Below are positions 25,668-34,898 of a DNA stretch of 64,000 nt, in pieces (the stretch's first letter is position 1; the number at the start of each line of letters is the position of its first letter). Both the position numbers and the translations under genes were made by a program. The notes below the pieces were generated by a model that was not told the origin of the DNA, searched no databases, and saw only the letters and a program-made list of their open reading frames with translations. Source of the DNA: Ga0077555 sp046154645 (GTDB lineage: Bacteria; Pseudomonadota; Alphaproteobacteria; Rhizobiales; Hyphomicrobiaceae); the NCBI GenBank assembly GCA_046154645.1, contig JBJXDZ010000122.1, positions 62,001 to 126,000 on the forward strand, read 5' to 3'.

Positions 25668-26918
25668 ATGGTGACGCACAAGTCCGAATTTCTCAAGATC
25701 ATGGCCGAACGCGGCTTCATCCACCAATGCTCGGATTTCGCCGGCCTCGATGCGCTGGCCGCCAAGGGCGAGGTCGTCTGCTATGTCGGCTACGATTGCA
25801 CCGCGCCGTCGCTGCATGTGGGCAATCTGATCTCCATCATGATGCTGCACTGGCTGCAGAAATCGGGCAACAAGCCGATCACGCTGATGGGCGGCGGCAC
25901 GACACGCGTCGGCGATCCCTCGGGCAAGGATGAAACGCGCCAGATCCGCTCGATTGACGAGATCGACCGCAACAAGGACAGCATCAAGGGCGTGTTTGCC
26001 AAACTGCTGAATTTTGGCGACGGCAAGCTGGACGCCATCATGGTCGATAATGCGGAGTGGCTGGCCAAGCTCAACTACATCGACATGCTGCGCGACATCG
26101 GCCGGCACTTCTCAGTCAATCGCATGTTGACCATGGACTCGGTCAAGCTGCGCCTCGAGCGCGAGCAGGAGATGAGTTTCATCGAGTTTAACTACATGAT
26201 CTGCCAAGCCTACGATTTCGTGGAGCTATCGCGGCGTTTCGGCTGCAATCTGCAGATGGGCGGCTCCGACCAGTGGGGCAATATCGTTACCGGCGTCGAT
26301 CTCGGCCGGCGCATGGGCACGCCCCAGCTCTATGCGTTGACCACGCCGCTGCTCACGACATCCTCAGGCGCCAAGATGGGCAAGACGGAAGAGGGGGCGG
26401 TCTGGCTCAATGAGGAGCAGCTCAGCCCCTATAAGTACTGGCAGTTCTGGCGCAACACCGAGGACGCCGACGTGGAGCGTTTCCTGAAGCTGTTCACGAC
26501 ATTGCCGATGGCGGAGATCGTCAAGCTGGCGGCCCTGCAGGGGGCCGGCATCAACGACGCCAAGAAGGTGCTGGCAACCGAGGCGACGGCCCTGCTGCAC
26601 GGCCGCGACAAGGCCGAGGCAGCCGCGGAGACCGCACGCAAGACGTTCGAGGAAGGCACGCTCGCGACGGACCTCGAAACCATCGAGGTGCCGGAGTCCG
26701 ATATCCGCAACGAGCTTGGCGTGCTGGCCGCGTTTGTGATGGCGGGTCTCGTCAAGTCGAACGGCGAGGCCCGGCGTCAGGTGCAGGGTGGCGGCCTCAA
26801 GGTCAACGACGTCGCCGTCAAGGACGACAAGGCCAAGCTGCGCTCAGGCGATGTCAAGGACGGCGTCATCAAGCTCTCGCTCGGCAAAAAGAAGCACGTG
26901 TTGCTGAAGCCGGTGTGA
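25668..26918 (+). CDS. tyrS: Tyrosyl-tRNA synthetase
   Basis: Charges tRNA-Tyr. The 416-residue class I enzyme has the HIGH-like motif LHVGNLISIMMLHWLQ, the tyrosine pocket YDFVELSRRFGCNLQMGGSD, the KMSKS-like loop GAKMGKTEEGAVWL and a C-terminal S4 RNA-binding domain (ARRQVQGGGLKVNDVAVKDD). The start at 25668 fits the family terminus VTHKSEFLKIMAERGF; an upstream in-frame ATG adds 26 non-conserved residues. It converges with the RNase J gene. Confidence 0.96.
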   Translation: MVTHKSEFLKIMAERGFIHQCSDFAGLDALAAKGEVVCYVGYDCTAPSLHVGNLISIMMLHWLQKSGNKPITLMGGGTTRVGDPSGKDETRQIRSIDEIDRNKDSIKGVFAKLLNFGDGKLDAIMVDNAEWLAKLNYIDMLRDIGRHFSVNRMLTMDSVKLRLEREQEMSFIEFNYMICQAYDFVELSRRFGCNLQMGGSDQWGNIVTGVDLGRRMGTPQLYALTTPLLTTSSGAKMGKTEEGAVWLNEEQLSPYKYWQFWRNTEDADVERFLKLFTTLPMAEIVKLAALQGAGINDAKKVLATEATALLHGRDKAEAAAETARKTFEEGTLATDLETIEVPESDIRNELGVLAAFVMAGLVKSNGEARRQVQGGGLKVNDVAVKDDKAKLRSGDVKDGVIKLSLGKKKHVLLKPV

Positions 26919-26942
26919 GGCACGGCGCCTGAACCGCGGGAC

Positions 26943-26962
26943 GGGGCGCACGACAGTGCCCC
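26943..26962. terminator. Possible bidirectional terminator hairpin
   Basis: In the 53-base gap between convergent tyrS and rnj, GGGGCGCAC and GTGCCCC pair with one bulge around a GACA loop. There is no long U-run on either side, so terminator function is tentative. Confidence 0.35.
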
Positions 26963-26971
26963 ATCTTCGCC

Positions 26972-28678
26972 TCAACCCTTGCCGTCGATGACGGCAAGGA
27001 GCACCTTGACGATGGGTTTCTTGCCCCAGACCTGATCGACGGCAGAACGAACGGCGCGGCGCACGGCCTCCCGCACCGTCTCGGCATCGCGGCGGCGGGC
27101 TGGCGGAATGCTCTTCAGGGTGCCTTCAACGGCGTCGAAAACGACATCGTCGATGGTGCCGGACGGCGTTTCCTCGGGAATGCCGTCGAGGGCAATCTCG
27201 GGCTCGATGAGCAGTTCGCCGCGCTTGGAGAGCACCAGCGAGACACAGATAATGCCGACGTAGCCGAGCTTGCGGCGCTCGCGTACGGAGCCTTCGTCCT
27301 CGGAGATGACCAGACGGCCATCGCGGAACAGGCGGCCGACCGGCACCTCGTCGATGATGCGGGGGTCGGTCTGGGCGATGAGCACCATCTCACCATTCAC
27401 GGGTGTCAGCACATGCGGCACGCCGGCGGCACGGGCGATCTTGGCATGTTCCTTCAGATGGCGAATCTCTCCGTGCATCGGGATGGCGATGCGCGGCTTG
27501 ATCCAGGCGTACATCTGGCGCAATTCCTCGCGCCGGGGATGGCCGGTAACGTGCACCAGCGCCTCGTTGTCGGTGATGATTTCCGCGCCCATGCGGGCGA
27601 GCGAGTTCTGAATGGCGCTGATGGCCTTCTCATTGCCGGGAATGGTGCGCGAGGAAAAGATGACGGTGTCGCCGGGTTTCAGCGACAGGTCGGAAGCTTC
27701 GCCCGTGGCCAGCCGATTGAGCATGGCGCGCGGCTCGCCCTGGCTGCCGGTGATGAGGGCGACAACCTCGCGCGCGGGGAGATGCTGGAACGCCTGCTGG
27801 TCGACGTAGCGGAAATCGGGCGGCAGATAGCCGGTATCGATCGCCACCTGGATCACACGTTGCAGCGCGCGGCCTGCCACGACGAGGCGGCGGCCGGAGG
27901 CTTCTGCCGCTTCGGCGACGGCCAGGATGCGCGCCACGTTGGAAGAAAAGCACGTGACGATGACACGTTGCTTGGCGTCCTTGATGAGCTTGCCAATGGA
28001 GGCGGCGACATCGCTCTCGGAGGGCGAGCGGCCATCACGGAAAGCGTTGGTCGAATCGCAGACCAGGGCCAGCACGCCAGCCTCGCCGAGGGCGGCGATG
28101 CGCGCCTCGTCGGCGGAGGCACCGACATAAGGGGCGTTGTCGAGCTTCCAGTCGCCGGTATGGAAGACCACGCCCTTGGGCGTGTGGATGGCGAGGCCAC
28201 TTGGTTCCGGAATCGAGTGCGTCATGTTGACGAACTCGCAGTTGAAGGGACCGACGTCGAAGCGGGCGCCAAGAGGCAGGATCTCGATCGGAATCTTCAG
28301 CTTGTTGCCGAACTCGTTGAGCTTGGCTTTCAACATCGCAGCGGTGAAGGGCGTGGCGTAGACCGGACACTTGATGCGCGGCCACATCTCGATCATGGCG
28401 CCGATGTGATCCTCGTGCGCGTGCGTGAGCACGAGGCCGGCGAGGTTCTTCAGGTTACCCTCGAGGAACTTCAGGTCGGGCATGATGACGTCGACGCCGG
28501 GGTCGTTCTCGCCTTCAGGGAAGGTAATCCCGAGATCCACCATCAGCCATTTGCGCGCCGAAGCGGGGCCGAGCCCATAGAGGTAGCAGTTCATGCCGAC
28601 CTCGCCGAGGCCACCGAGGGCCACGAAAACCAGCTCGCTATCGCCACCCTTGGCGGGCTTTTCGTTACGCAGTGCCAT
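26972..28678 (-). CDS. rnj: Ribonuclease J
   Basis: A 568-residue metallo-beta-lactamase/beta-CASP ribonuclease acting in mRNA decay and rRNA processing. The N-terminus has FVALGGLGEVGMNCYLYGLG, the metal-binding LTHAHEDHIGAMIEM motif, GDWKLDNAPYVG and, in the beta-CASP domain, VTCFSSNVARILAVAEAAEA and ITGSQGEPRAMLNRLA. The C-terminal domain carries HVTGHPRREELRQMYAWIKP and IPMHGEIRHLKEHAKI. It begins 6 bases after birA with a strong GAGGAT site and is the last gene of the nuoG-rnj run. Confidence 0.97.
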   Translation of the reverse strand: MALRNEKPAKGGDSELVFVALGGLGEVGMNCYLYGLGPASARKWLMVDLGITFPEGENDPGVDVIMPDLKFLEGNLKNLAGLVLTHAHEDHIGAMIEMWPRIKCPVYATPFTAAMLKAKLNEFGNKLKIPIEILPLGARFDVGPFNCEFVNMTHSIPEPSGLAIHTPKGVVFHTGDWKLDNAPYVGASADEARIAALGEAGVLALVCDSTNAFRDGRSPSESDVAASIGKLIKDAKQRVIVTCFSSNVARILAVAEAAEASGRRLVVAGRALQRVIQVAIDTGYLPPDFRYVDQQAFQHLPAREVVALITGSQGEPRAMLNRLATGEASDLSLKPGDTVIFSSRTIPGNEKAISAIQNSLARMGAEIITDNEALVHVTGHPRREELRQMYAWIKPRIAIPMHGEIRHLKEHAKIARAAGVPHVLTPVNGEMVLIAQTDPRIIDEVPVGRLFRDGRLVISEDEGSVRERRKLGYVGIICVSLVLSKRGELLIEPEIALDGIPEETPSGTIDDVVFDAVEGTLKSIPPARRRDAETVREAVRRAVRSAVDQVWGKKPIVKVLLAVIDGKG

Positions 28679-28684
28679 TCATCC

Positions 28685-29464
28685 TCATGCTTTCGCGGGT
28701 GCCCCGTGCGATACATCACCAAAAGTGAAGCGCTGGCGGCGGCCCATGGCGTCTTGAAGCAGCAAGGCGCCGTCCGTGTCCAGTCCCGCGAAGGTTCCGG
28801 TTGCGATTCCTTTGCCGGTATTGACGGACATTTCCTGGCCGGGTGGCCCGGCACGCTCCAGCCAAGCTGTGCGAATTGCGGCGAAACCGGCGCCGTGGTG
28901 CCATTGGCTCAACCGGTTGGCCATGGCACCGGCAAGCCGTGGCGCGAACGCGTCTGGCGTCGTTGACACGCCATGTTCGGCAAGGCTCGTGATGGCGCGA
29001 TCGGGGATGTCGGGTTTGTCCGCAATGTTGATGCCGATGCCGACAAAGGCCACCTGATCGCGGCCAAAGAGAGCGCTTTCGACCAGAATGCCCGAGACCT
29101 TGGCCACATCGAGAAGGATGTCGTTGGGCCACTTGATGCGGAGCGTCGTGGCCGGTCGCGGTAGCAGGCTGCCGATGGCATCGGCCGTGGCGACGCCAGC
29201 GACGAGGGCCAGCTCAGGCAAAATCGACAGGGGTGCTGTCGGGCAAAACAGCAAGGTCGCGGCGAGTGAGCCCTGTGGCGAGCCCCAGCTGCGACCCGAG
29301 CGGCCGCGGCCTTGGGATTGGGCGCGGGCGCAGATCCAGAGCGGGCCGCGCTCACCGGACGCGGCGCGGCGCTGGGCCTCGGCATTGGTCGAGTCGACCA
29401 CGTCGAGCATGACCAGCGGGGGCACTGGGGGCGGTACCGAGGCCGGACTGCCGCCGGTTGGCAT
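28685..29464 (-). CDS. birA: Biotin-[acetyl-CoA-carboxylase] ligase, catalytic-only BirA
   Basis: Attaches biotin to the carrier protein of biotin-dependent carboxylases. The 259-residue protein has the catalytic domain only (class I, no DNA-binding domain): DVVDSTNAEAQRRAASGERG, QSQGRGRSGRSWGSPQGSLA with the biotinyl-AMP loop, IKWPNDILLDVAKVSGILVE with the key lysine, and VGIGINIADKPDIPDRA. The start at 29464 lies 10 bases after the nuoN stop; upstream in-frame ATGs lie inside nuoN. The nuoN-birA-rnj order is typical of alphaproteobacteria. Confidence 0.93.
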   Translation of the reverse strand: MPTGGSPASVPPPVPPLVMLDVVDSTNAEAQRRAASGERGPLWICARAQSQGRGRSGRSWGSPQGSLAATLLFCPTAPLSILPELALVAGVATADAIGSLLPRPATTLRIKWPNDILLDVAKVSGILVESALFGRDQVAFVGIGINIADKPDIPDRAITSLAEHGVSTTPDAFAPRLAGAMANRLSQWHHGAGFAAIRTAWLERAGPPGQEMSVNTGKGIATGTFAGLDTDGALLLQDAMGRRQRFTFGDVSHGAPAKA

Positions 29465-29474
29465 GGCCAACGCC

Positions 29475-31034
29475 CTAGTGCAGCGACTTCGCCGCCACGG
29501 CCGCCGCTTCCACGATGGGGGCGGCAACGAAGGGCAGAACAAAGGCGAGCACGAACAGCAGCGACAGGCCCATGACGACGGCAGCCTTGGGGCGCACCGC
29601 CGCAAAGGCCGGCTTGGCCTCGTCGAAGAACATGATCTTGACGATGCGCAGGTAGTAGTAGGCGCCGATAACGCTGGCAACGACGCCAATGATGGCGGGG
29701 ATGTAGAGGCCGGAGCTGATCGCTGCCTGGAATACGAACAGCTTGGCGAAGAAGCCGGCGAGCGGGGGAATGCCGGCCATCGAGAACATGAACATGGCCA
29801 GCGCGAAGGCCATGTAGAGGTTGGTCTGCGCCAAGCCCGCCAGCTCGTTGATGTCCTCAACGGTGTTGGGGGCGCTGCTGCCGGGGGGCAGCCCCTTGGG
29901 TCTGACCCCTTCCCCACCAGTGCCAACCGGCGCGTTGTTCCCTTGCGCCTTCAGTTGCCCAGTGCCAACCGGCGCGTCACGCCGCATCGAGAGAATACAG
30001 GCGAAGGTGCCGAGCGTCATGACCACGTAGATGGCGATGTAGACGATGACGCCCTTGATGCCCTCGGTGCCACCGGCCGCGAGGCCTAGCAGCGCATAGC
30101 CCATGTTGGCGATCGACGAGTAGGCCATCAGGCGCTTGATGTTGGTCTGCCCGATGGCCGCCAGCGCGCCGAGCAACATCGAGCCGATCGACAGGAAGAG
30201 GATGATCGGCTGCCACTGCACGCGGATGTCGGGGAATGCCGACGAGGCGACGCGCACCAGCAGCGCCATGGCGGCGACCTTGGGGGCCGCGGCGAAGAAG
30301 GCCGTGACGGGCGTCGGGGCACCTTCATAGACGTCCGGCGTCCACATGTGGAAGGGCACCGCCGAGATCTTGAAGGCGAGGCCGACCAGCAGGAAGACCA
30401 GGCCGAATACGAGAAGCAGGCTCTGGCCTTGGTTGGCGCTAACGGCCTTGGCTGCCGCGGCGATGCCGGCAAAACTTGTGGTACCGGCAAAGCCGTAGAT
30501 CAGCGAGGCGCCGTAAAGCAGCATGCCGGACGAAAGTGCGCCGAGGACGAAATACTTGAGGCCGGCCTCGCTGGAGCGCACATCGTCGCGACGGAAGGCT
30601 GCAACAACATAGAGGGCCAGACTCTGCAGCTCGAGGCCAAGATAGAGCGAAAGCAGGTCGCTGGCCGAGATCATCATCAGCATGCCGGCGGTGGCGAGCA
30701 GCACCAGGATCGGGTACTCGAACTTGAGCGCCTTCTGGTCCTTCATGTCATCAAAGGAGAGCACTAAGGCACCCGCCGCGCCGAGGAAGGTCAAGAGTTT
30801 CATGATGCGCGCGAAGGGATCGGCAATGAAGCCGCCGCCGAACAGCGTCTTCGAGCCGCTGGTGGTCCACACGAGATAAGCACAGGCGGCGAGCAATGCC
30901 ACGGAGAGCCAACCGACCGTCTCGGCCTCGATCTCGGTTTCGGGGCGCAACACGCCATAGAGCAGCAGCAGCAAGGCGCCGCCGATGAGCACCAGCTCCG
31001 GCAACATCGGCATCAGTTTGTTGAGCTCGGCCAT
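29475..31034 (-). CDS. nuoN: NADH-quinone oxidoreductase subunit N, with in-frame insertion
   Basis: NuoN is one of the antiporter-like proton-pumping membrane subunits of complex I. The 519-residue protein has about 14 helices and the conserved DLLSLYLGLELQSLALYVV, LVFLLVGLAFKISAVPFHMW and SLAGIP-like FMFSMAGIPPLAGFFAKLFV. It is longer than the usual roughly 480 residues. A segment of about 36 residues between SMRRD and VEDINELAGL contains APVGTG twice and is encoded by palindromic repeat DNA. This falls in an extramembrane loop, so function may be kept. Confidence 0.96.
   Translation of the reverse strand: MAELNKLMPMLPELVLIGGALLLLLYGVLRPETEIEAETVGWLSVALLAACAYLVWTTSGSKTLFGGGFIADPFARIMKLLTFLGAAGALVLSFDDMKDQKALKFEYPILVLLATAGMLMMISASDLLSLYLGLELQSLALYVVAAFRRDDVRSSEAGLKYFVLGALSSGMLLYGASLIYGFAGTTSFAGIAAAAKAVSANQGQSLLLVFGLVFLLVGLAFKISAVPFHMWTPDVYEGAPTPVTAFFAAAPKVAAMALLVRVASSAFPDIRVQWQPIILFLSIGSMLLGALAAIGQTNIKRLMAYSSIANMGYALLGLAAGGTEGIKGVIVYIAIYVVMTLGTFACILSMRRDAPVGTGQLKAQGNNAPVGTGGEGVRPKGLPPGSSAPNTVEDINELAGLAQTNLYMAFALAMFMFSMAGIPPLAGFFAKLFVFQAAISSGLYIPAIIGVVASVIGAYYYLRIVKIMFFDEAKPAFAAVRPKAAVVMGLSLLFVLAFVLPFVAAPIVEAAAVAAKSLH
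29898..29976. repeat. Palindromic/direct repeat inserted in nuoN
   Basis: The core GGGTCTGACCCC (29898-29909) is a palindrome-like element also found twice between ffh and rpsP. Next to it the 18-base unit CCAGTGCCAACCGGCGCG occurs at 29917-29934 and again at 29959-29976, exactly 42 bases (14 codons) apart. The whole segment stays in frame with nuoN. Confidence 0.8.
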
Positions 31035-31061
31035 GGCGGCGTCTCTCGACCTTTTTTGTTA

Positions 31062-32618
31062 TCAGCGGCTCGGCGCGATGGGCGCGGCCGGCAGTGTTGC
31101 GGTGCGCGGCGCCTTCACGGCAGCCTCGTACTTGGTCACCAGTTCCTTCACCGAGCGCGCCGTGACATCCAGCACAGGCGCGGGATAGACGCCGAAGAAT
31201 ATGGTGAGGAGGACCAGCGGCGCCATGATCGCGATCTCGCGTGGCCCCATGTCCGTGATGGCGCGGAGCGAGGGCTTGTCGAGGGTGCCGAAGATCATGC
31301 GGCGATAGAGCCAAAGCGCATAGGCCGCCGACAGGATGACGCCGGTGGTGGCAATGGCCGCGATCCAGGTGTTGACCTTGAAGGCACCGAGTAGGGTCAG
31401 GAACTCACCGACGAAACCGGAGGTGCCGGGGAGGCCGACGTTGGCCATGGTGAAGACCATGAAGCAGAGCGCATAGATCGGCATGCGCTGGACAAGGCCA
31501 CCATAGGCCGCGATCTCACGGGTGTGCATGCGGTCGTAGACGACGCCGACGCACAGGAAGAGCGCGGCCGAGACGATGCCGTGGCTCAGCATCTGGAAGA
31601 TGGCACCGTCGATGCCCTGCTGGTTGGCGGTGAAGATGCCCATGGTGACATAGCCCATGTGGGCGACAGACGAATAGGCGATCAGCTTCTTCACGTCCTC
31701 CTGGGCGAGTGCCACCAGCGAGGTGTAAACGATCGCAACCACGGAGAGCGTGAACACGAACGGTGCGAGGAGGTCAGAGGCGACCGGGAACATCGGCAGC
31801 GAGAAGCGCAGGAAGCCGTAGCCGCCCATCTTGAGCAGGATGGCCGCCAGAATCACCGAGCCGCCGGTGGGGGCCTCGACGTGGGCGTCCGGCAGCCAGG
31901 TGTGCACCGGCCACATCGGCATCTTCACCGCGAACGAAGCGAAGAAGGCCAGCCATAGCAGCGACTGCATGCCGCCTTGGAAGGTGATGCCCAACGCCGT
32001 GATCGGCGTCGAGGGGAACGTGTGCGCCATCAGTTTCGGGATGTCGGTGGTGCCGGCCTGCCAGTACATGGCCATGATGGCGAGCAGCATCAGCACCGAG
32101 CCGAGCAACGTGTAGAGGAAAAACTTGAAGCTAGCGTAGACGCGCCGCTTGCCGCCCCACACACCGATGATGATGAACATCGGGATCAGGCCGCCTTCGA
32201 AGAAGACGTAGAACAGCATGAGATCGAGCGCGCAGAAGACGCCGATCATCAGCGTTTCCAGCACCAGGAAGGCGATCATGTATTCCTTGACGCGATCCTC
32301 GATGGATTCCCAGCTGGCGAGAATGCAGAGCGGCATCAGGAACGTGGTGAGGATCACGAACAGCATCGAGATACCGTCGACGCCCATCTTGTAGCGGATG
32401 GTGCCAAGCCACGCCGTCTCCTCGATGAACTGGAAGCCCGGGTTGGACTTGTCGAAGCCGGTCCAGATCAGCAGCGAAAGCGCGAAGGTGATGATCGTGG
32501 TCCACAGCGCGATCCAGCGCGCCTGGCCCTTTGCTTCAGAGTTCATGCAGGCAATGGCGATGGCACCCACCAGCGGCAGGAACGTCACGATCGAGAGCAG
32601 ATTGCCCTGGAGACTCAT
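31062..32618 (-). CDS. nuoM: NADH-quinone oxidoreductase subunit M
   Basis: Antiporter-like proton-pumping membrane subunit of complex I. The 518-residue protein contains the pumping-core glutamate region (LFYVFFEGGLIPMFIIIGVW), the lysine helix FAVKMPMWPVHTWLPDAHVE, and SSVAHMGYVTMGIFTANQQG. The ATG at 32618 overlaps the nuoL stop codon (ATGA), proving that upstream in-frame starts are not used. Length is normal. nuoN follows after 27 bases. Confidence 0.97.
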   Translation of the reverse strand: MSLQGNLLSIVTFLPLVGAIAIACMNSEAKGQARWIALWTTIITFALSLLIWTGFDKSNPGFQFIEETAWLGTIRYKMGVDGISMLFVILTTFLMPLCILASWESIEDRVKEYMIAFLVLETLMIGVFCALDLMLFYVFFEGGLIPMFIIIGVWGGKRRVYASFKFFLYTLLGSVLMLLAIMAMYWQAGTTDIPKLMAHTFPSTPITALGITFQGGMQSLLWLAFFASFAVKMPMWPVHTWLPDAHVEAPTGGSVILAAILLKMGGYGFLRFSLPMFPVASDLLAPFVFTLSVVAIVYTSLVALAQEDVKKLIAYSSVAHMGYVTMGIFTANQQGIDGAIFQMLSHGIVSAALFLCVGVVYDRMHTREIAAYGGLVQRMPIYALCFMVFTMANVGLPGTSGFVGEFLTLLGAFKVNTWIAAIATTGVILSAAYALWLYRRMIFGTLDKPSLRAITDMGPREIAIMAPLVLLTIFFGVYPAPVLDVTARSVKELVTKYEAAVKAPRTATLPAAPIAPSR

Positions 32619-34675
32619 CGGGGACCTCCCTGGGCCAGCAACGCCCATGTGACCCAGCTCGCGATGGCCGCGAGGCCGATCAGCATGGCAAAGGCGTAGT
32701 GATAGACGAAGCCGGTCTGCAGCTTGACGACGCGGCCGGTGGCACGGCCGACGCCGGCTGCCGTGCCATCGATGGTGCGGTCGATGATGGCGCCATCGCC
32801 GCCCTTCCAGAGGATGCGCCCGATGGCAAACGCGGGCTTCACGAACAGCCAATTGTACAGTTCGTCGAAGTACCACTTGTTGAGGAAGAAGAGGTAGATC
32901 GGACGGAACGTGCGGGCCGTTGCAGCCGGCAGCCAGGGCGCGGCGATGTAGTAGACGTAGGCCAACGCCAGACCGGCGGACATGGCGATGAAGGGTGCCC
33001 AGCCGACCCAGCCGGGGATCTTGTGCATCTCGTGCAGGATGTGGTTTTGCGGGCCTTCGAAGATGGCCTTGCCCCAGAACGCCTTGTAGGGGTCGGGGGC
33101 GCCGCCACTGCCGGTGCCGATAAAGAACTTCGCGAACACCACGCCCGCGACCACGGCGCCGAAGGCCAGGATGGCCAGCGGGATCAGCATCACCAGTGGG
33201 CTCTCGTGCGGCTCATGATGGTGGTCGTCGTGGCCGTGCCCGTGGTGGGACTTGGCGTGATCATCCTTGGCGTGGGCGGGAGCGTGATCGTGCCCGTGAT
33301 GCGCATCGGCGCCCCAGCGTGGCGACTGGTGGAAGGTCATAAACATCAGGCGCCAGGAATAGAACGATGTCATGAAGGCAGCCAGCACGAGCGACCAGAA
33401 GGCGAAGTTCTGCCAGGTGTGGCCGGCATAAGCGGCTTCGATGATGGCGTCCTTGGAGTGAAAGCCGGCAAAACCGATCATGTGGGGAATGCCGACGCCG
33501 GTCAGCGCCAGCGTGCCGATCAGCATCATGGCCCAGGTGAAGGGGATCTTGGTCCTGAGGCCACCCATGTTGCGCATGTCCTGCTCGTGGTGCATGGCGT
33601 GGATGACGGAGCCGGCACCGAGGAACAGCAGCGCCTTGAAGAAGGCGTGCGTGAAGAGATGGAAGATGCCGGCGGAGTAGGCACCAAGGCCGCAGGCCGC
33701 AAACATGTAGCCAAGCTGCGAGCAGGTCGAGTAGGCGATGACGCGCTTGATGTCGTTCTGGACGAGGCCGACGGTGGCCGCGAAGAAGGCCGTGAGGCAA
33801 CCAACTGCGGTCACGACCTGCAGCGCAAACGGCGACATCTCGAAGAGCGGCGACAGGCGCGCCACCATGAAGACGCCGGCGGTGACCATGGTGGCCGCAT
33901 GGATCAGCGCCGAGACGGGCGTCGGGCCCTCCATGGCGTCGGGCAACCAGGTGTGCAGCAGGAATTGCGCCGACTTGCCCATGGCGCCAAGGAACAGCAG
34001 CAGGCACAGGCACGTCATGATATCGACGTCGTAGCCCAGGAACTGCATGGTCTTGCCGGCCATGGCGGGGGCTTCGCGGAAGATGTCGTCGAAGCTAATG
34101 CTGCGGAAGATCGCGAAAATGCCGAAGATGCCGAGTGCGAAACCGAAATCACCGACACGATTGACGACGAAGGCCTTGATCGCGGCGGCATTGGCTTCGG
34201 GCTTTTGATACCAGAAGCCGATCAGCAGGTAGGAGGCGAGGCCAACACCTTCCCAGCCGAAGAACATCTGCAAGAGGTTGTCGCTGGTCACCAGCATCAG
34301 CATGGCGAAGGTGAAAAGCGAAAGGTAGGCGAAGAAACGCGGGCGGTGCGGATCCTCGGCCATGTAGCCGATCGAGTAAATGTGCACCAGCGACGACACC
34401 GTGTTGACCACGACCAGCATGACAGCGGTGAGCGTGTCGACGCGGATGCCCCAGGAGACGTCGAGATCGCCGGAGACGACCCATTTCAAGATCGTTACCT
34501 TCGCGGTCTGGTGGCCAATGCCGACCTGCCAGAACGCGATCCAGGAGAGCACCGCGGCGACCACCAGGAATGTCGACGTCACCAGCTCCGAAGGGCGGGC
34601 GCCGATCCAACGGCCGCCCAGGCCCGCAATCAGCGCGCCGAGCAGAGGGAGGAAGACGATGGCTTGGTAGATCAT
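32615..34675 (-). CDS. nuoL: NADH-quinone oxidoreductase subunit L
   Basis: The distal antiporter-like subunit of complex I, with a long lateral helix at its C-terminus. The 686-residue protein has the conserved QMFFGWEGVGLASYLLIGFW, SAQFLLHTWLPDAMEGPTPV and TGVGIPHMIGFAGFHSKDAI. A histidine/aspartate-rich hydrophilic segment (about residues 450-490, with HHGHGHDDHHHEPHE) lies between late helices; such His-rich loops occur in other alphaproteobacterial NuoL. It ends overlapping nuoM. A 223-base repeat-bearing gap precedes it, so translation is re-initiated here. Confidence 0.97.
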   Translation of the reverse strand: MIYQAIVFLPLLGALIAGLGGRWIGARPSELVTSTFLVVAAVLSWIAFWQVGIGHQTAKVTILKWVVSGDLDVSWGIRVDTLTAVMLVVVNTVSSLVHIYSIGYMAEDPHRPRFFAYLSLFTFAMLMLVTSDNLLQMFFGWEGVGLASYLLIGFWYQKPEANAAAIKAFVVNRVGDFGFALGIFGIFAIFRSISFDDIFREAPAMAGKTMQFLGYDVDIMTCLCLLLFLGAMGKSAQFLLHTWLPDAMEGPTPVSALIHAATMVTAGVFMVARLSPLFEMSPFALQVVTAVGCLTAFFAATVGLVQNDIKRVIAYSTCSQLGYMFAACGLGAYSAGIFHLFTHAFFKALLFLGAGSVIHAMHHEQDMRNMGGLRTKIPFTWAMMLIGTLALTGVGIPHMIGFAGFHSKDAIIEAAYAGHTWQNFAFWSLVLAAFMTSFYSWRLMFMTFHQSPRWGADAHHGHDHAPAHAKDDHAKSHHGHGHDDHHHEPHESPLVMLIPLAILAFGAVVAGVVFAKFFIGTGSGGAPDPYKAFWGKAIFEGPQNHILHEMHKIPGWVGWAPFIAMSAGLALAYVYYIAAPWLPAATARTFRPIYLFFLNKWYFDELYNWLFVKPAFAIGRILWKGGDGAIIDRTIDGTAAGVGRATGRVVKLQTGFVYHYAFAMLIGLAAIASWVTWALLAQGGPR

Positions 34676-34720
34676 TCGAAGCGCTCGCGATGACGGATTG
34701 GAGCAGCGGCCAGTTGGGTT

Positions 34721-34860
34721 CCCTCTCCCCTTGGGGAGAGGGTCGGGGTGAGGGGGCTTCCTGCATGAGCACGTCCAGCCGCAAGCCCCCTCACCCGGCG
34801 CACATCGACATCGGTAGCCCGACGTCGACGTGCGCCGGCCTCTCCCCAGGGGGAGAGGCC
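34721..34860. repeat. Composite palindromic element between nuoK and nuoL
   Basis: Four hairpins are packed into 140 bases. Arms are CCCTCTCCCC/GGGGAGAGGG at 34721-34742 (perfect, 2-base loop), a perfect 14-base pair at 34746-34759/34783-34796, a 20-base arm at 34795-34814 pairing with 34819-34838 with two mismatches, and GGCCTCTCCCC/GGGGAGAGGCC at 34837-34860. The element is not coding and sits within the operon, so it may stabilise or process the mRNA, or be a REP-like mobile repeat. Confidence 0.9.
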
Positions 34861-34898
34861 GAAGTGGCCGCGGCTGAGAAGTGCAATGAGCAAGCGCG

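Noticed and set aside
27413..28966. 517-codon plus-strand open frame across rnj and birA
   Set aside because: Antisense to RNase J and BirA, no recognisable domains, and spans a gene junction.
32531..34693. Long 720-codon open frame on the plus strand opposite nuoL and part of nuoM
   Set aside because: It has no start context or family features and mirrors a confidently identified gene; such antisense frames are common in GC-rich DNA.
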